Part shown: positions 1 through 9,494 of the stretch, piece after piece
Position numbering within the stretch: the stretch's first letter is position 1
Layout: every line of letters begins with the position of its first letter
Source: Leptolyngbya iicbica LK
GTDB lineage: Bacteria; Cyanobacteriota; Cyanobacteriia; Phormidesmidales; Phormidesmidaceae
Direction: 5' to 3'
Assembly (NCBI RefSeq): GCF_004212215.1
Contig: NZ_QVFV01000001.1
Coordinates: forward strand, 506,814-570,813
Length of the DNA: 64,000 nucleotides
Position numbers and translations under genes: made by a program
Notes under the pieces: generated by a model
Seen by the model: the letters and a program-made list of their open reading frames with translations, nothing else
Database searches by the model: none
What the model was told of the DNA's origin: nothing

Positions 1-1
1 G

Positions 2-1015
2 GTGACGGGTGGAGCCGGTTTTATTGGCTCTAATTTTGTCCATTACTGGCATCGCCAGGCTGATTTACTGGTCGTGCTCGATGCGTTAACCTATGCCGGT
101 CATCGCGCCACTCTGGCCGATTTAGAAGGTGCCGACGGCTTTAAGTTTGTGGAAGGCGATATTGGGAATGCGGAGTTGGTGAGTCAGTTATTGACCGCCT
201 ATGAGATTGACACCATCATTCACTTTGCGGCGGAATCCCATGTCGATCGCTCCATTTTAGGCCCAGCGGCGTTTGTGCAAACCAATGTAGTGGGCACTTT
301 CACCTTGCTTGAGGCATTTCGCCATCGTTGGGAAGCGCAAGGCAAACCGGAGCATTTTCGCTTTTTGCATGTCTCGACTGACGAAGTCTTTGGGAGTTTG
401 GGGCCAACCGATCCGGCGTTTAGTGAAACGACCCCTTATGCCCCCAATAGTCCGTATTCCGCCTCCAAAGCCGGGAGTGATCACCTGGTGCGGGCTTATT
501 TTCATACGTTTAATTTGCCGACATTAATTACCAACTGTTCGAATAATTACGGCCCCTATCAATTTCCCGAAAAGCTGATCCCCCTAATGTGCGTGAATAT
601 TTTGTCGGGGCAGCCGCTCCCCATTTATGGCGATGGGCAAAATGTGCGCGATTGGCTGCATGTCACCGATCACTGTGAGGCGATCGCGACGGTGTTGCAA
701 AAAGCCGCACCGGGAGAGACCTACAACATTGGCGGCAATAACCAGGTCAAAAATATCGATATCGTGCAGCAGCTGTGCGATTTGATGGATGAATTGGCCG
801 ACGGGTTACCCATTTCTCCGGCCCGAGAGCTGATTACCTTTGTGACCGATCGCCCCGGGCACGATCGCCGCTACGCCATGGATAGTTCGAAACTGCAGCG
901 CGAGCTCGGATGGCAACCGAAGTATGACTTTGCCACGGGGCTGGCCCAAACCGCCCAGTGGTACCTTGACAACGAAGCGTGGTGGCGGCCTCTGCTAGAG
1001 CGATCGCGGGCATAA
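2..1015 (+). CDS. rfbB: dTDP-glucose 4,6-dehydratase (5' end cut by window edge)
   Basis: Extended SDR enzyme that converts dTDP-glucose to dTDP-4-keto-6-deoxyglucose, the second step towards dTDP-rhamnose and other deoxysugars for cell-surface polysaccharide. The visible part opens directly in the NAD-binding glycine loop (TGGAGFIGSNF). It then shows STDEVFG, the catalytic YSASK (Tyr-x-x-x-Lys) near residue 150, and the family segment NCSNNYGPYQFPEKLIP. About 337 residues are visible. A few N-terminal residues must lie before base 1, so the GTG at base 2 is an internal valine codon and not the start. It leads a plus-strand group of envelope genes. Family assignment is secure; the final sugar made is not known from the sequence. 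Confidence 0.93.
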   Translation: MTGGAGFIGSNFVHYWHRQADLLVVLDALTYAGHRATLADLEGADGFKFVEGDIGNAELVSQLLTAYEIDTIIHFAAESHVDRSILGPAAFVQTNVVGTFTLLEAFRHRWEAQGKPEHFRFLHVSTDEVFGSLGPTDPAFSETTPYAPNSPYSASKAGSDHLVRAYFHTFNLPTLITNCSNNYGPYQFPEKLIPLMCVNILSGQPLPIYGDGQNVRDWLHVTDHCEAIATVLQKAAPGETYNIGGNNQVKNIDIVQQLCDLMDELADGLPISPARELITFVTDRPGHDRRYAMDSSKLQRELGWQPKYDFATGLAQTAQWYLDNEAWWRPLLERSRA

Positions 1016-1269
1016 GGACAGCAACTGGACATTCCAGCCATATTGTCGTCAGCGATCGCGGGAGCGAGCCTTCCCCCAGCAGCGGTGAAGCCAGCGTCCG
1101 TGGATTTCTCCCTGAATGGGGAGGCCATTTTGAGAATGGGTTTTCGGCGATCGCCCTTGCCAAGCGTCCGCATTAGGGGATGATGGATGCTGGATGTTGA
1201 TGGGGCTCGTCCGGTGGCGATCGCTGTTGACTTCATGGCCATTGACTCTGCTAGCCCCCAATTGCCTGC

Positions 1270-2238
1270 ATGGTTAAGCTCATCATTCAGATTCCCTGCT
1301 ACAACGAAGAAGCGACCCTGGGCCTGACCCTGTCGGAACTGCCAAAAACCCTGCCCGGCATTGATCAGGTGGAATGGCTGATCATCGATGACGGTAGCTG
1401 GGATCGCACAGTGGAAGTGGCGCGATCGTGCGGCGTTCACCATATTGTGCGGTTGCCCTATAACCAGGGCTTAGCGCGGGCCTTTATGGCGGGCATCGAG
1501 GCGTCGGTACGGGCAGGGGCCGACATCATTGTGAATACTGACGCCGACAACCAGTACAACGCGGCGGATATTCCCCACCTGCTCACCCCTATTCTCAAAG
1601 GCGAGGCCGACATGGTGGTGGGGGCAAGACCGATTCAAGAGACGCCCCACTTTTCCCCGATTAAAAAGCAGTTGCAACGACTCGGCAGTTGGGCCGTCCG
1701 GCTGGCTAGCAATACGCAAATTCCCGATGCGCCTAGCGGTTTCCGGGCCTTTAGCCGGGAGGCCGCGCTGAAATTCAACGTTTTCAACGAATACACTTAC
1801 ACGCTGGAAACCATTATTCAGACCGGGCAAAAAGGCATGAAGGTCGTGTCCGTCCCCATCCACACCAATGCGGATTTGCGGCCCTCGCGTCTGGTCAAAA
1901 GCATTCCGATTTATGTGCAGCGATCGCTCTTCACCATCCTGCGCATTTTCATGACCTATCGCCCGCTGCGGTTCTTTGCCTTAGCGGGAACTGTGCCCTT
2001 CACGGCAGGCTTTCTCATCGGCGTCCGGTGGCTCATCCTGTACTTTGGCGGCACCCCGCGATCGCACGTGCCTAGTTTGATTTTGGCGGCGATTCTCATG
2101 CTGATGGGCTTCCAGCTCTGGATCTTGGGCTTTGTGGCCGACTTACTCGCGGTGAATCGCAAAATTTTGGAAGAAAATCAACTCCACTTACGTCGTTTGC
2201 AGTGGACTCAGTCCCGCTCGCGTTCCCAAGATGGTTAA
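1270..2238 (+). CDS. Family 2 glycosyltransferase with two C-terminal membrane segments
   Basis: GT-A fold glycosyltransferase of the dolichyl-phosphate-mannose synthase or polyprenyl-phosphate glycosyltransferase type. It probably loads a sugar onto undecaprenyl phosphate or a growing glycan at the cytoplasmic face. Visible are the N-terminal nucleotide-binding strand with PCYNEE, IIDDGS near residue 40, the metal-binding NTDADNQY near residue 95, and PSGFRAFSREA near residue 160. Two hydrophobic segments follow (about residues 235-255 and 268-290), then a basic tail. The ATG at 1270 begins directly with the conserved first strand (MVKLIIQIPCYNEE). It lies about 50 bp before a membrane protein that may work with it. 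Donor and acceptor are unknown. Confidence 0.85.
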   Translation: MVKLIIQIPCYNEEATLGLTLSELPKTLPGIDQVEWLIIDDGSWDRTVEVARSCGVHHIVRLPYNQGLARAFMAGIEASVRAGADIIVNTDADNQYNAADIPHLLTPILKGEADMVVGARPIQETPHFSPIKKQLQRLGSWAVRLASNTQIPDAPSGFRAFSREAALKFNVFNEYTYTLETIIQTGQKGMKVVSVPIHTNADLRPSRLVKSIPIYVQRSLFTILRIFMTYRPLRFFALAGTVPFTAGFLIGVRWLILYFGGTPRSHVPSLILAAILMLMGFQLWILGFVADLLAVNRKILEENQLHLRRLQWTQSRSRSQDG

Positions 2239-2289
2239 AGTCTGCGCTGAGTTTGACGCCAACCTTGCCCCTGTTCTCTCTCCCTACGT

Positions 2290-4071
2290 ATGGCTCCTTC
2301 CCCTATCTTCGCTTTACTCACGGAACGCTCTCGGCGGAGTCGATATTTCTGGCTCGGGCTCAGCATGGTGTTTGCCGTCATCTATGGCGGGTTGGCGCTA
2401 CAACAAGCTTTTGCCAGCGACTATGTGGTGCAGGATGATGCGCGGCAGCACATTTTTTGGATGCAGCGATTTCTGGACTCAGAGCTGTTTCCCGACGATT
2501 TGATTGCCGACTACTTTCAAGCGGCGGCTCCGATTGGCTATGAGTGGCTGTATCGCAGCCTCACGATGCTGGGCATCACCCCTGACTGGGTAAGCAAGGT
2601 TTTGCCGTTTTTTCTGGGGGTAATCACCGTCGGCTACGGCTTCTTTTTAAGTCTCGAAATTTTCCCTCTGCCACTCGGTGCGTTCATTTCATCTGCCTTG
2701 CTCAACCAAGCCATTTGGGGATCAGACGAAATTTCCTCCGCCACGCCACGGGCCTTTCTCTATCCACTGCTGCTGGCTTTTCTCTACTATTTGCTGCGTC
2801 AAGTACGGTGGCGCAGCGGGCTCGTGCTCGTCTTACAAGCCATCTTTTATCCCCCGATCATTTTGATTTCGGTGGGGGTGTTGGTGCTACGGCTCGCTCA
2901 GTGGCCCAAGGGCCGCTTGCGGCTCTCCCACGACTGGCGCGACTATGGCCTGGTGGCAGCGGGGATGGCGCTCATTCTGGCTCTGGCCTTGTACACGGGC
3001 AATTTATCGGAGTTTGGCAGTATTGTCAGTCGCGCCGAAGCTCAGACCATGCCGGAGTTTCAGCCCGGAGGACGCAATGCCTTCTTTCGGTCAGATATTG
3101 CCTTTTGGTTAGATGGGTATCCGGGGCGGAGCGGCATCTTTCATCGGCGCACCTCGATTCCCGTGACCAGCTGGGTGGGGCTCTTGCTACCGTGGTTTCT
3201 CTGGTCACCGGCCAAAACGCCATTGAGACGACTTGTGACGCCCCATGTGCGGGTACTGGGGCAGCTGTTGGTGGTGTCGTTTGGGCTGTTTATGCTGGCG
3301 CATTTGTTGCTTTTCGAGCTGCATTTGCCGAGCCGCTATACCAGCCACACGATTCGGGTGGTATTGGTGCTAGCGGCGGGCATGGTCTGGGTGTTTTTGT
3401 TTGAGGCGCTGTTTAAGTGGGGCGATCGCTGGGTCCGATCATCCACTGCTAGCGGGCGATCGCATCCCAGTGGCCAGCTCAAACGGCTGCTGGGCCAAAG
3501 CCTACCACTGCTATTCGTGGCCGCGTTCTTCATCGCGACGTTCTTCTACTATCCGCTGTTTCTCAACAACTATCCCAAAACGGCTTACTACAACTTGGCC
3601 GACTCTAGCGAGCTATACGAGTTTTTTCAGCAGCAGCCCAAGGACAGCCTCATTGCCTCCCTGTCGAACGAAGCCAGTAATCTGCCGTCCTTTGCCGGGC
3701 GTTCCATCCTCGTGTCTGAAGAGCATGGATTGGCCTATCACACCGAGTATTATCGGCAGTTTCGCCAGCGTGTCATAGATTTACTGAACGCTCAATACAC
3801 GACGGATCCGGCAGTGGTCGCCGCCTTTATTCAGCAATATGGTGTCGATTTTTGGCTGCTCGATCACCACGCCTTTGCGCCCACTTATGTCAGCGACAGT
3901 CAATGGATGCGGCAATTTCAACCGGCAGCAGACCAGGCGACTGAGCACGTTGCCCAAGGTCAGGTGCCGATCGTGAGTCAGGCGGTGCCCTCGTGTAGTG
4001 TTTTTCAAAGCGATCGCTGGACAGTGCTGGATGCTGACTGCGTCGTTCGATTCGCCCAGTCTGCTTCCTAA
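2290..4071 (+). CDS. Polytopic membrane protein, GT-C glycosyltransferase-like
   Basis: 593-residue integral membrane protein with roughly ten to twelve hydrophobic segments and a soluble C-terminal domain of about 150 residues. The first extracytoplasmic loop carries acidic residues in VVQDDARQHIFWMQRF. A DD or DxD motif in this position is a hallmark of GT-C enzymes that use lipid-linked sugars, which fits the GT2 gene just upstream. I do not recognise a named family with certainty. The C-terminal part (KTAYYNLADSSELYEFF onwards) resembles the periplasmic tails seen on some GT-C proteins. Role in exopolysaccharide or glycolipid assembly is inferred from the topology and neighbours only. Confidence 0.7.
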   Translation: MAPSPIFALLTERSRRSRYFWLGLSMVFAVIYGGLALQQAFASDYVVQDDARQHIFWMQRFLDSELFPDDLIADYFQAAAPIGYEWLYRSLTMLGITPDWVSKVLPFFLGVITVGYGFFLSLEIFPLPLGAFISSALLNQAIWGSDEISSATPRAFLYPLLLAFLYYLLRQVRWRSGLVLVLQAIFYPPIILISVGVLVLRLAQWPKGRLRLSHDWRDYGLVAAGMALILALALYTGNLSEFGSIVSRAEAQTMPEFQPGGRNAFFRSDIAFWLDGYPGRSGIFHRRTSIPVTSWVGLLLPWFLWSPAKTPLRRLVTPHVRVLGQLLVVSFGLFMLAHLLLFELHLPSRYTSHTIRVVLVLAAGMVWVFLFEALFKWGDRWVRSSTASGRSHPSGQLKRLLGQSLPLLFVAAFFIATFFYYPLFLNNYPKTAYYNLADSSELYEFFQQQPKDSLIASLSNEASNLPSFAGRSILVSEEHGLAYHTEYYRQFRQRVIDLLNAQYTTDPAVVAAFIQQYGVDFWLLDHHAFAPTYVSDSQWMRQFQPAADQATEHVAQGQVPIVSQAVPSCSVFQSDRWTVLDADCVVRFAQSAS

Positions 4072-4150
4072 CCCCTGGCGCGATCGACTAGCCCGCAGAT
4101 GGGATGATTCAGAATCTTGATAAAGTTGGATGCGGACTCTTGGATTAACC

Positions 4151-5572
4151 ATGAACGATTGGGATCGGTTGCAACAACAGGTGATTCAGCCCGGAAACTG
4201 TACCCACTGCGGCGCGTGCGTGGGGCTGTGTCCCGACCTGCTGCACTTTCAAGAAACCGATCGCGGTCCCCTGCCCCATCTGCGTCGCGCCCCCCAAGAC
4301 ACTGATGCCGCCGAGTTGGCCCTGGCCTGGTCGGTCTGCTCCGGTCGCGGCACCCCCTATCCCGATATATTCCAATGGCTCCATGGATCGTTGCCGGACG
4401 ACTGGCTCCTCGGCCCCTACCGTCAGGTGTTCACCGGCTACGCCGCCGAACCGGGCATTCGCCGCCGAGGCGCTTCGGGAGGCGTCATCAGTCGCATGCT
4501 GATTCATTTACTGGAAACGGGGCAGGTAGATGGCGCGATGGTGCTGCAACAAGGATACAAAACCCCGGAACGCGCCACGCCGCTCATTGCCCGCAATCGG
4601 GAAGAGGTATTGGCGGCGGCCCAGAGTGTGTATGCGGTGACCCCGACGCTGACCCTGTTGCCCGAAATGGCGGCGTTTGAAGGCAAGTTAGCTTTTGTGG
4701 GCCTGCCAGAACAGGTCGCGACCCTGCGGATGCTGCAAGCCGCCGGACACCCCGCCGCCCAAAAGGTCGTATTTGTGGCTGGCCCCTATACGGGCACCAA
4801 CATGTATTTCGGAGCGGTGCGGGCGTTTTTGCGATCGCAGGGCGTGAGCGATCGCCTCGCGATTACCTCGCTCCAGTGGCGTGCCGGGGAGTGGCCCGGT
4901 TATTTGCAGGTCGAAGTCGAAGACGGGCGCGTATTTAAAGCCCAAAAGTTTTACTACAACTATCTGATTCCCTTCTACATTTCGCGCAACTGTCAGATCA
5001 TTCCCGACTTCACCAACGAGCTGACCGACTTGTCCGTCGGTGATGCCTGGTCGCCCACCTTTGAGTCGGCGGGCGGCGGGCATTCCGTTGTCGTCGCGCG
5101 GACGCCCCTGGCCGTTGACACGTTGGCAGCAATGCAGACGCAGCAAGCTCTGGAACTGACCCCCATCGAAGTTAGTCAGGCGCTCGCGATGCACGGTCAT
5201 ATGCTGGATTTCAAAAAACGCGGCACCTACATTCGCCTCGATTGGCAACAGCAACGCGGGCAGCCAATTCCCGACTTTGGCTATCGTCCCGCCGTCATCG
5301 ATCGCAGTCGTTATCGAGTCGAACGGGTAATCAGCGGTTCCTTCGCGATCGGCCGTTGGCCGCTGTCTCGCTGGCTCATCGCCCGCTTACCCCTGGGACT
5401 GGTCGGCCCCGCCTTCAACACGCTCCGCAAAACCTGGAAAGGCCTGTCGAAACCCACCAAGCGCAAAGGACTCGGCCAAACCCAGTTCATCGTTGAGGAT
5501 GCGAGCGATCGCTGGACCGAACTCACCCAACACGCCTCTACGATTACAGGAGTCGGCCACTCAGACAGCTAA
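4151..5572 (+). CDS. Coenzyme F420 hydrogenase/dehydrogenase beta subunit-like iron-sulfur flavoprotein
   Basis: 473-residue FrhB/FdhB-family protein. A short N-terminal ferredoxin-like motif ([13 protein letters not shown], residues about 17-29) would bind an Fe-S cluster. The FrhB N-terminal domain follows ([21 protein letters not shown]), then the C-terminal domain with [23 protein letters not shown]. Such proteins pass electrons between flavin and Fe-S centres. Cyanobacterial relatives include divinyl chlorophyllide reductase BciB, but this copy lacks the BciB N-terminal sequence I would expect and sits in a polysaccharide gene block, as do homologues next to pyruvyltransferases. I chose ATG 4151 because the Fe-S motif follows at the usual distance. 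Substrate unknown. Confidence 0.78.
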   Translation: MNDWDRLQQQVIQPGNCTHCGACVGLCPDLLHFQETDRGPLPHLRRAPQDTDAAELALAWSVCSGRGTPYPDIFQWLHGSLPDDWLLGPYRQVFTGYAAEPGIRRRGASGGVISRMLIHLLETGQVDGAMVLQQGYKTPERATPLIARNREEVLAAAQSVYAVTPTLTLLPEMAAFEGKLAFVGLPEQVATLRMLQAAGHPAAQKVVFVAGPYTGTNMYFGAVRAFLRSQGVSDRLAITSLQWRAGEWPGYLQVEVEDGRVFKAQKFYYNYLIPFYISRNCQIIPDFTNELTDLSVGDAWSPTFESAGGGHSVVVARTPLAVDTLAAMQTQQALELTPIEVSQALAMHGHMLDFKKRGTYIRLDWQQQRGQPIPDFGYRPAVIDRSRYRVERVISGSFAIGRWPLSRWLIARLPLGLVGPAFNTLRKTWKGLSKPTKRKGLGQTQFIVEDASDRWTELTQHASTITGVGHSDS

Positions 5573-5645
5573 TCACAATCTCCTAGCTCCCCCACCCCCC
5601 TCTCTCCCCCGCCCCCTTGCCTCTTGCTTTCCCTCATCCCTCGCC

Positions 5646-7289
5646 ATGCCCCTCCTGCCCGTCTTCCAAAGCTACGTCGAACACCAGGTAGCCCGCGTCC
5701 TGACGCAGTGCGATCGCGATCCCGACTCCCCGACCTTTGGCTGCTTTGACCGCAATTACTGGCATTACAAAATTCGTGACTTTCCCTCCAGCATTTTGCA
5801 GCAGGGGGCGTTTACGCTGGAGGCCATTCGCACGGGTCAGGTTCTCTCGCTGCCGCCGACCACGCAGTGCGATCGCTGGGCCGTTGCGGCTGTGAATGCT
5901 CTAGCCCGACAGGTTGATCGCCGAGGGCGCGTGGATGAATATTACCCCTTTGAAGCGGGCTATCCGCCAGCGGCATTTGGTCTATATGCTGCGGGTCGCC
6001 TGCTGTTGGATTGGGCAACCCACGCCCCCCACCTCGCGGCCCAAGTGCAGCGAGAGCCGCTCCGTCGCCTGGCTCAACACCTGGCCAATCGCCTCGAAGC
6101 AGGAGCCACCAACCAACAGGCAGCCGGCTTAGCCGGCTTAGCCCTCGCGGCCAAAGTCGGATTGATCCCGAATCACGCCGATCGCATTCATTCTCTCGCG
6201 ACACAATTATTTCAGTCTCAGCATCCCGAGGGCTGGTTTAACGAATATGGCGGGCCAGACTTTGGCTATCTGACGGTCACTCTGGATGCGCTGGTCGACT
6301 ATCACGACGCGACTGGGGATGAACGGGCGATCGCGGCCATCAACCGGGCGGTGACCTTTTTGACTCAACTGGTCGGGGGCGATGGCCGACTGCCCAGCAC
6401 CCTCAACAGCCGCAATACCGACTACGTGGTGCCCTATGGTTTGGTGCGGGCCGCCAGTTGGAATCTCACCGCCGCTTGGCTGGTCGAAACGCTGTTTCGC
6501 GACCTCCACGAACCGCACCATTTTGCCTGGAGCACCGACGATCGCTACCACTGTCACTACCTCTTTGCCAGCATTGTGCGTAGCCTGCCCCACCTCGCAG
6601 CTATGGAACCCGCACAACAGCCCTACTGGGACGAATCACTCTGGTTGCCGGGCTGTGGCTATGCAGTCTACCGCCCCAAAGCTCAGCCCTGGACGGCCTA
6701 TGTCGCAGCTCGCAAAGGCGGCCTAGTGCGCATTCATCGGCATCAGTCAGCCGATCAGCCGCCGATTTTGGAGCACGGCTGGCGCATCACGCAGGGCCAG
6801 AAAAGCTGGACATCCAACTGGTGGTCAGCGGATTGGCAGATCACCGCTCAAGACCACTCGCTGCAAATTACCGGGCAATGCCCCCGCACCAGCTTTCATG
6901 TGCCCACGCCGCTCAAGCACGGCATCCTCCGTCTCTTGGCCTGGGTACTGCGGCAGCGGCTCATTCCGCTGCTCAAGCGCGCGATGATTTTTCGGCCTGG
7001 CAGCAGTACTGGCCCTAGTTTTACCCGCACCCTTGAATGGGGACCGTGGGGCGTGTCCCGGCAGGATCAACTGGGCGCATGGCCGGGGGGCACCGCGATC
7101 GCCAGTCCCCGGCAAAATCTGCGCCACGTCGCCAGCGCCGACAGTTTCAGTCGCGAAGAGTTCCTGCCGTCCCTGCTGCCGTCGGAGGCCCTTGCCCTGG
7201 AACAAGGCCAAGTGATCAACGCAAAGTGGGACGCGAACGCCACAGAACCCAAGGGAGATCGCCCCCATAATCAGGAAAACCGCCGATGA
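5646..7289 (+). CDS. Conserved hypothetical protein, alpha/alpha-toroid (heparinase-like) in a polysaccharide block
   Basis: 547-residue protein, probably soluble. The first 350 residues are rich in paired helices with repeated aromatic and His patterns (NYWHYKIRDFPSS; GWFNEYGGPDFGYLTVTLDALVDYHDATGD). These are reminiscent of the alpha/alpha-toroid of polysaccharide lyases and heparinase II/III proteins, and the last 200 residues look beta-rich. No catalytic motif can be named with confidence. ATG 5646 is preferred over the long upstream open frame, whose proline-rich leader overlaps the previous gene. The stop overlaps the next start by 4 bp (ATGA), so it is translationally coupled to the flippase-like gene, which supports a role in glycan modification or export. 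Confidence 0.68.
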   Translation: MPLLPVFQSYVEHQVARVLTQCDRDPDSPTFGCFDRNYWHYKIRDFPSSILQQGAFTLEAIRTGQVLSLPPTTQCDRWAVAAVNALARQVDRRGRVDEYYPFEAGYPPAAFGLYAAGRLLLDWATHAPHLAAQVQREPLRRLAQHLANRLEAGATNQQAAGLAGLALAAKVGLIPNHADRIHSLATQLFQSQHPEGWFNEYGGPDFGYLTVTLDALVDYHDATGDERAIAAINRAVTFLTQLVGGDGRLPSTLNSRNTDYVVPYGLVRAASWNLTAAWLVETLFRDLHEPHHFAWSTDDRYHCHYLFASIVRSLPHLAAMEPAQQPYWDESLWLPGCGYAVYRPKAQPWTAYVAARKGGLVRIHRHQSADQPPILEHGWRITQGQKSWTSNWWSADWQITAQDHSLQITGQCPRTSFHVPTPLKHGILRLLAWVLRQRLIPLLKRAMIFRPGSSTGPSFTRTLEWGPWGVSRQDQLGAWPGGTAIASPRQNLRHVASADSFSREEFLPSLLPSEALALEQGQVINAKWDANATEPKGDRPHNQENRR

Positions 7290-8251
7290 ATCATCGGGGT
7301 AAACGGCTGCTTTCCATCGCCATCAGCCTGATCATCCTGGGGCTGATTTACTGGCGCATTCCTTTCACCGATCTATTGGCAGTCTTGCGCAACAGTCAGC
7401 CGGGGTGGCTCGTCATCGGGCTGGGCATGGTCGTGCCCATCACCCTCATCACCGCGCTGCGGTTGCGCTGGCTCATGCCGCCCCATCAGCCCCTGCCTTT
7501 TTGGGAAGCCAATCGGCTCATCCTGGCGGCCTGCGTGTTGAATATGGTGCTGCCGTCCAAAGCGGGGGATATTGCCAAGGCCTATTTCATGCGCGATCGC
7601 GGCCATTTGAGCACGTCTCTGGCCCTCTCTCTAGTGGTGTTTGAAAAAGCCTGCGATCTGCTATCCCTGCTGCTGTGGTGTCTGTTTGGGTTGTGGCTGT
7701 ATCCCCAAAAAGATGCCTTTTTCTGGCTGATGACGATCGCCATTTTGACGGGCCTAGCCGGGGGAATTTTGCTGTTGGGCTCGACCCGATTTGCCAATCT
7801 CTTCTTTGCCCTGGGCCAGCAGCTCGCGCCCAAAAAATTCAAAGTCAAATTTAAGCAGCTCCAAGTCGCCTGGGGCGAAATGCACGCCTATTTTTGGCGC
7901 GATCGCCGTCAACTCTTGCGCGTCACCGGCATCTCCGTATTTATCTGGCTGCTGCACCTGCTGCAAATCTGGTTATTCATCCTGGCGCTAAATGCTTGGG
8001 TGCCGTTTCTGACCAGCTTGGCGCTGTCGCCATTAGCCATTTTGGCCGGACTGCTGCCCCTCACCTTTGCCGGAGTCGGCACCCGTGATGCCGCCCTGGT
8101 CTTTCTCTACGCCCCTTACTTTGACGCGGCGACTGCTGCTGCCCTGGGGTTGCTCTGCACCTCGCGCTACTTTTTGCCCGCGATCGGCGGTCTACCCTTT
8201 CTCGAAGGCTACCTGCGAGCCGCCAAATGGAACCCCAAACGGGAACCCTGA
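7286..8251 (+). CDS. Flippase-like membrane protein (LPG synthase TM region family, UPF0104)
   Basis: 321-residue integral membrane protein with about eight transmembrane segments. It belongs to the family named after the transmembrane half of lysylphosphatidylglycerol synthase (MprF). Family markers include NMVLPSKAGDIAKAYFMRD in the first half and LPLTFAGVGTRDAALVFLY near residue 265, both characteristic of these presumed lipid or lipid-linked glycan translocases. There is no soluble aminoacyl-transferase domain. It is the last gene of the plus-strand block and overlaps the preceding stop by 4 bp. Transport of a polyprenyl-linked or lipid glycan made by the upstream enzymes is an inference. 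Confidence 0.82.
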   Translation: MNHRGKRLLSIAISLIILGLIYWRIPFTDLLAVLRNSQPGWLVIGLGMVVPITLITALRLRWLMPPHQPLPFWEANRLILAACVLNMVLPSKAGDIAKAYFMRDRGHLSTSLALSLVVFEKACDLLSLLLWCLFGLWLYPQKDAFFWLMTIAILTGLAGGILLLGSTRFANLFFALGQQLAPKKFKVKFKQLQVAWGEMHAYFWRDRRQLLRVTGISVFIWLLHLLQIWLFILALNAWVPFLTSLALSPLAILAGLLPLTFAGVGTRDAALVFLYAPYFDAATAAALGLLCTSRYFLPAIGGLPFLEGYLRAAKWNPKREP

Positions 8252-8319
8252 CCCCATCAGCGGTTCAACTGAATCGGGCGATCGCCCGCTGTGGCCGGTT
8301 GCTGGCATTGATACTGCGA

Positions 8320-9009
8320 TCACTCACTGGCGGCTAAAATCTGGCGCAAGCTGGCGGGCTCACCATCCCGCACGACATGGCCCGACCGCAGCAGTACGGC
8401 GCGATCGCAGTAATCCAATTCAATTAACCGATGGGTCACCCAGAGAGCGGTCAGATGCCGCTCTTTGACCAGAGTTTGCACTAGCTTGACTAGCTCAATC
8501 TGACTGTCGGGATCAAGCAAGGCCGTCGGTTCGTCGAGCAGCAACACTTCACAATGGCGGGCGATCGCCCCCGCGATCGCCACCCGCTGCTTTTGCCCCC
8601 CACTCAGGGCATAGATGGGCCGCCGCGCTAAATGCGCCAGATTCACCGCCGCTAGCGCTTCCGAAACTCGACTCCGCACTGTCGAGAGCGGCAAGTTTTC
8701 CCCCACCAGGCCAAACGCCACATCCGCCCCAACCGTTGGCATCACTAGTTGATGATCGGGGTTTTGAAAGACGTAGCCAAAGGTGCCATTAATGCGAACC
8801 TGTCCCTGCTGGGGAGCCAACAGCCCCGTCAATAGCTTGAGTAGGGTGGATTTGCCGCTGCCGTTATCACCCAGCAACATGCAAAATTCGCCCGGCGGCA
8901 CGGTGAGCGAGCAATGCTCCAAAACGTGGGCGGGCGGCTTCCAGGCGAACGAAACATCGTCAACCTGAATGGCGGGTGGGCGATCGGAAACGCGAGTCGG
9001 GTCAGTCAT
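8320..9009 (-). CDS. ABC transporter ATP-binding protein (ECF/CbiO-like)
   Basis: 229-residue ATPase subunit. Walker A is GDNGSGKST (about residues 48-56), the signature LSGGQKQR is near 139, and Walker B with the catalytic Glu is LLLDEPTALLD near 155. The H-loop His follows in WVTHRL. The Q-loop segment GYVFQNPDHQLVMPTVGADVAFG is typical of energy-coupling-factor (CbiO/EcfA) ATPases for metals or vitamins. No T or S membrane component is nearby, so it presumably assembles with subunits encoded elsewhere. It follows the UPF0367 gene on the same strand by about 40 bp. A convergent junction with the flippase-like gene lies downstream, where a HIP1-centred 14-bp palindrome occurs. Confidence 0.88.
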   Translation of the reverse strand: MTDPTRVSDRPPAIQVDDVSFAWKPPAHVLEHCSLTVPPGEFCMLLGDNGSGKSTLLKLLTGLLAPQQGQVRINGTFGYVFQNPDHQLVMPTVGADVAFGLVGENLPLSTVRSRVSEALAAVNLAHLARRPIYALSGGQKQRVAIAGAIARHCEVLLLDEPTALLDPDSQIELVKLVQTLVKERHLTALWVTHRLIELDYCDRAVLLRSGHVVRDGEPASLRQILAASE

Positions 9010-9051
9010 AATTACGCGGGTGCGGCCGGATCTGGGACAAGGGCGATCGCC

Positions 9052-9333
9052 TTATTTCGCCTCGTCGGGCACCAGTGAGAAAAAGCCCGGCGGACGTCCC
9101 GATGCCGAGGTGGTTCCAGATTTTTCATAGAGCTGGACGGCAGCAATTTCACTGCTCACAACACTGATATGCTTGTCTGTGACTTGGTCACAGGTGAATT
9201 CCAGCACCACGAGACCACCACTGGTCAGCGCTTCCGTCACTTTTTTATAGTCGGCTTGGGCTGCTTCCAAAGATTCTTTTTGGATCATGAGGGGCAGCGG
9301 TGAGTGCTTCAAATTGAGTTCGAGCGTGTGCAT
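9052..9333 (-). CDS. UPF0367 family protein
   Basis: 93-residue conserved cyanobacterial protein of unknown function. The start MHTLELNLKHS matches the usual N terminus of UPF0367 proteins, so I use ATG 9333 and not the longer open frame. The core (LEFTCDQVTDKHISVVSSEI) and the C-terminal QLYEKSGTTSASGRPPGFF motif are the family hallmarks. It is soluble and has no signal peptide. It lies upstream of the ABC ATPase on the same strand and diverges from purE. The roughly 160-bp interval between the two starts must hold both promoters. Confidence 0.88.
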   Translation of the reverse strand: MHTLELNLKHSPLPLMIQKESLEAAQADYKKVTEALTSGGLVVLEFTCDQVTDKHISVVSSEIAAVQLYEKSGTTSASGRPPGFFSLVPDEAK

Positions 9334-9494
9334 GAATGAATGGGTTAACGAGTTACTTGCCCAGTATCTCAGAGAAGCTCTCTCCCATGCAGTGAGTATT
9401 GTCCGCACTCGGCAAAAAAGTCTGTACGGGTTGCAAATTTTGGGGGAGACAGTTCGGGGTAAGATTTCGGGGCAGCGCACAAGGGCTTAACACC

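Noticed and set aside
2715-3404. 229-residue plus-strand frame inside the GT-C-like gene
   Set aside because: Same region codes for membrane segments of the longer protein in another frame; the alternative is Arg/Ser/Ala-rich with no motif.
4151-5572. Divinyl chlorophyllide reductase (BciB)
   Set aside because: Same broad family, but the N-terminal Fe-S arrangement and the genomic setting fit a polysaccharide-linked FrhB-like protein better.
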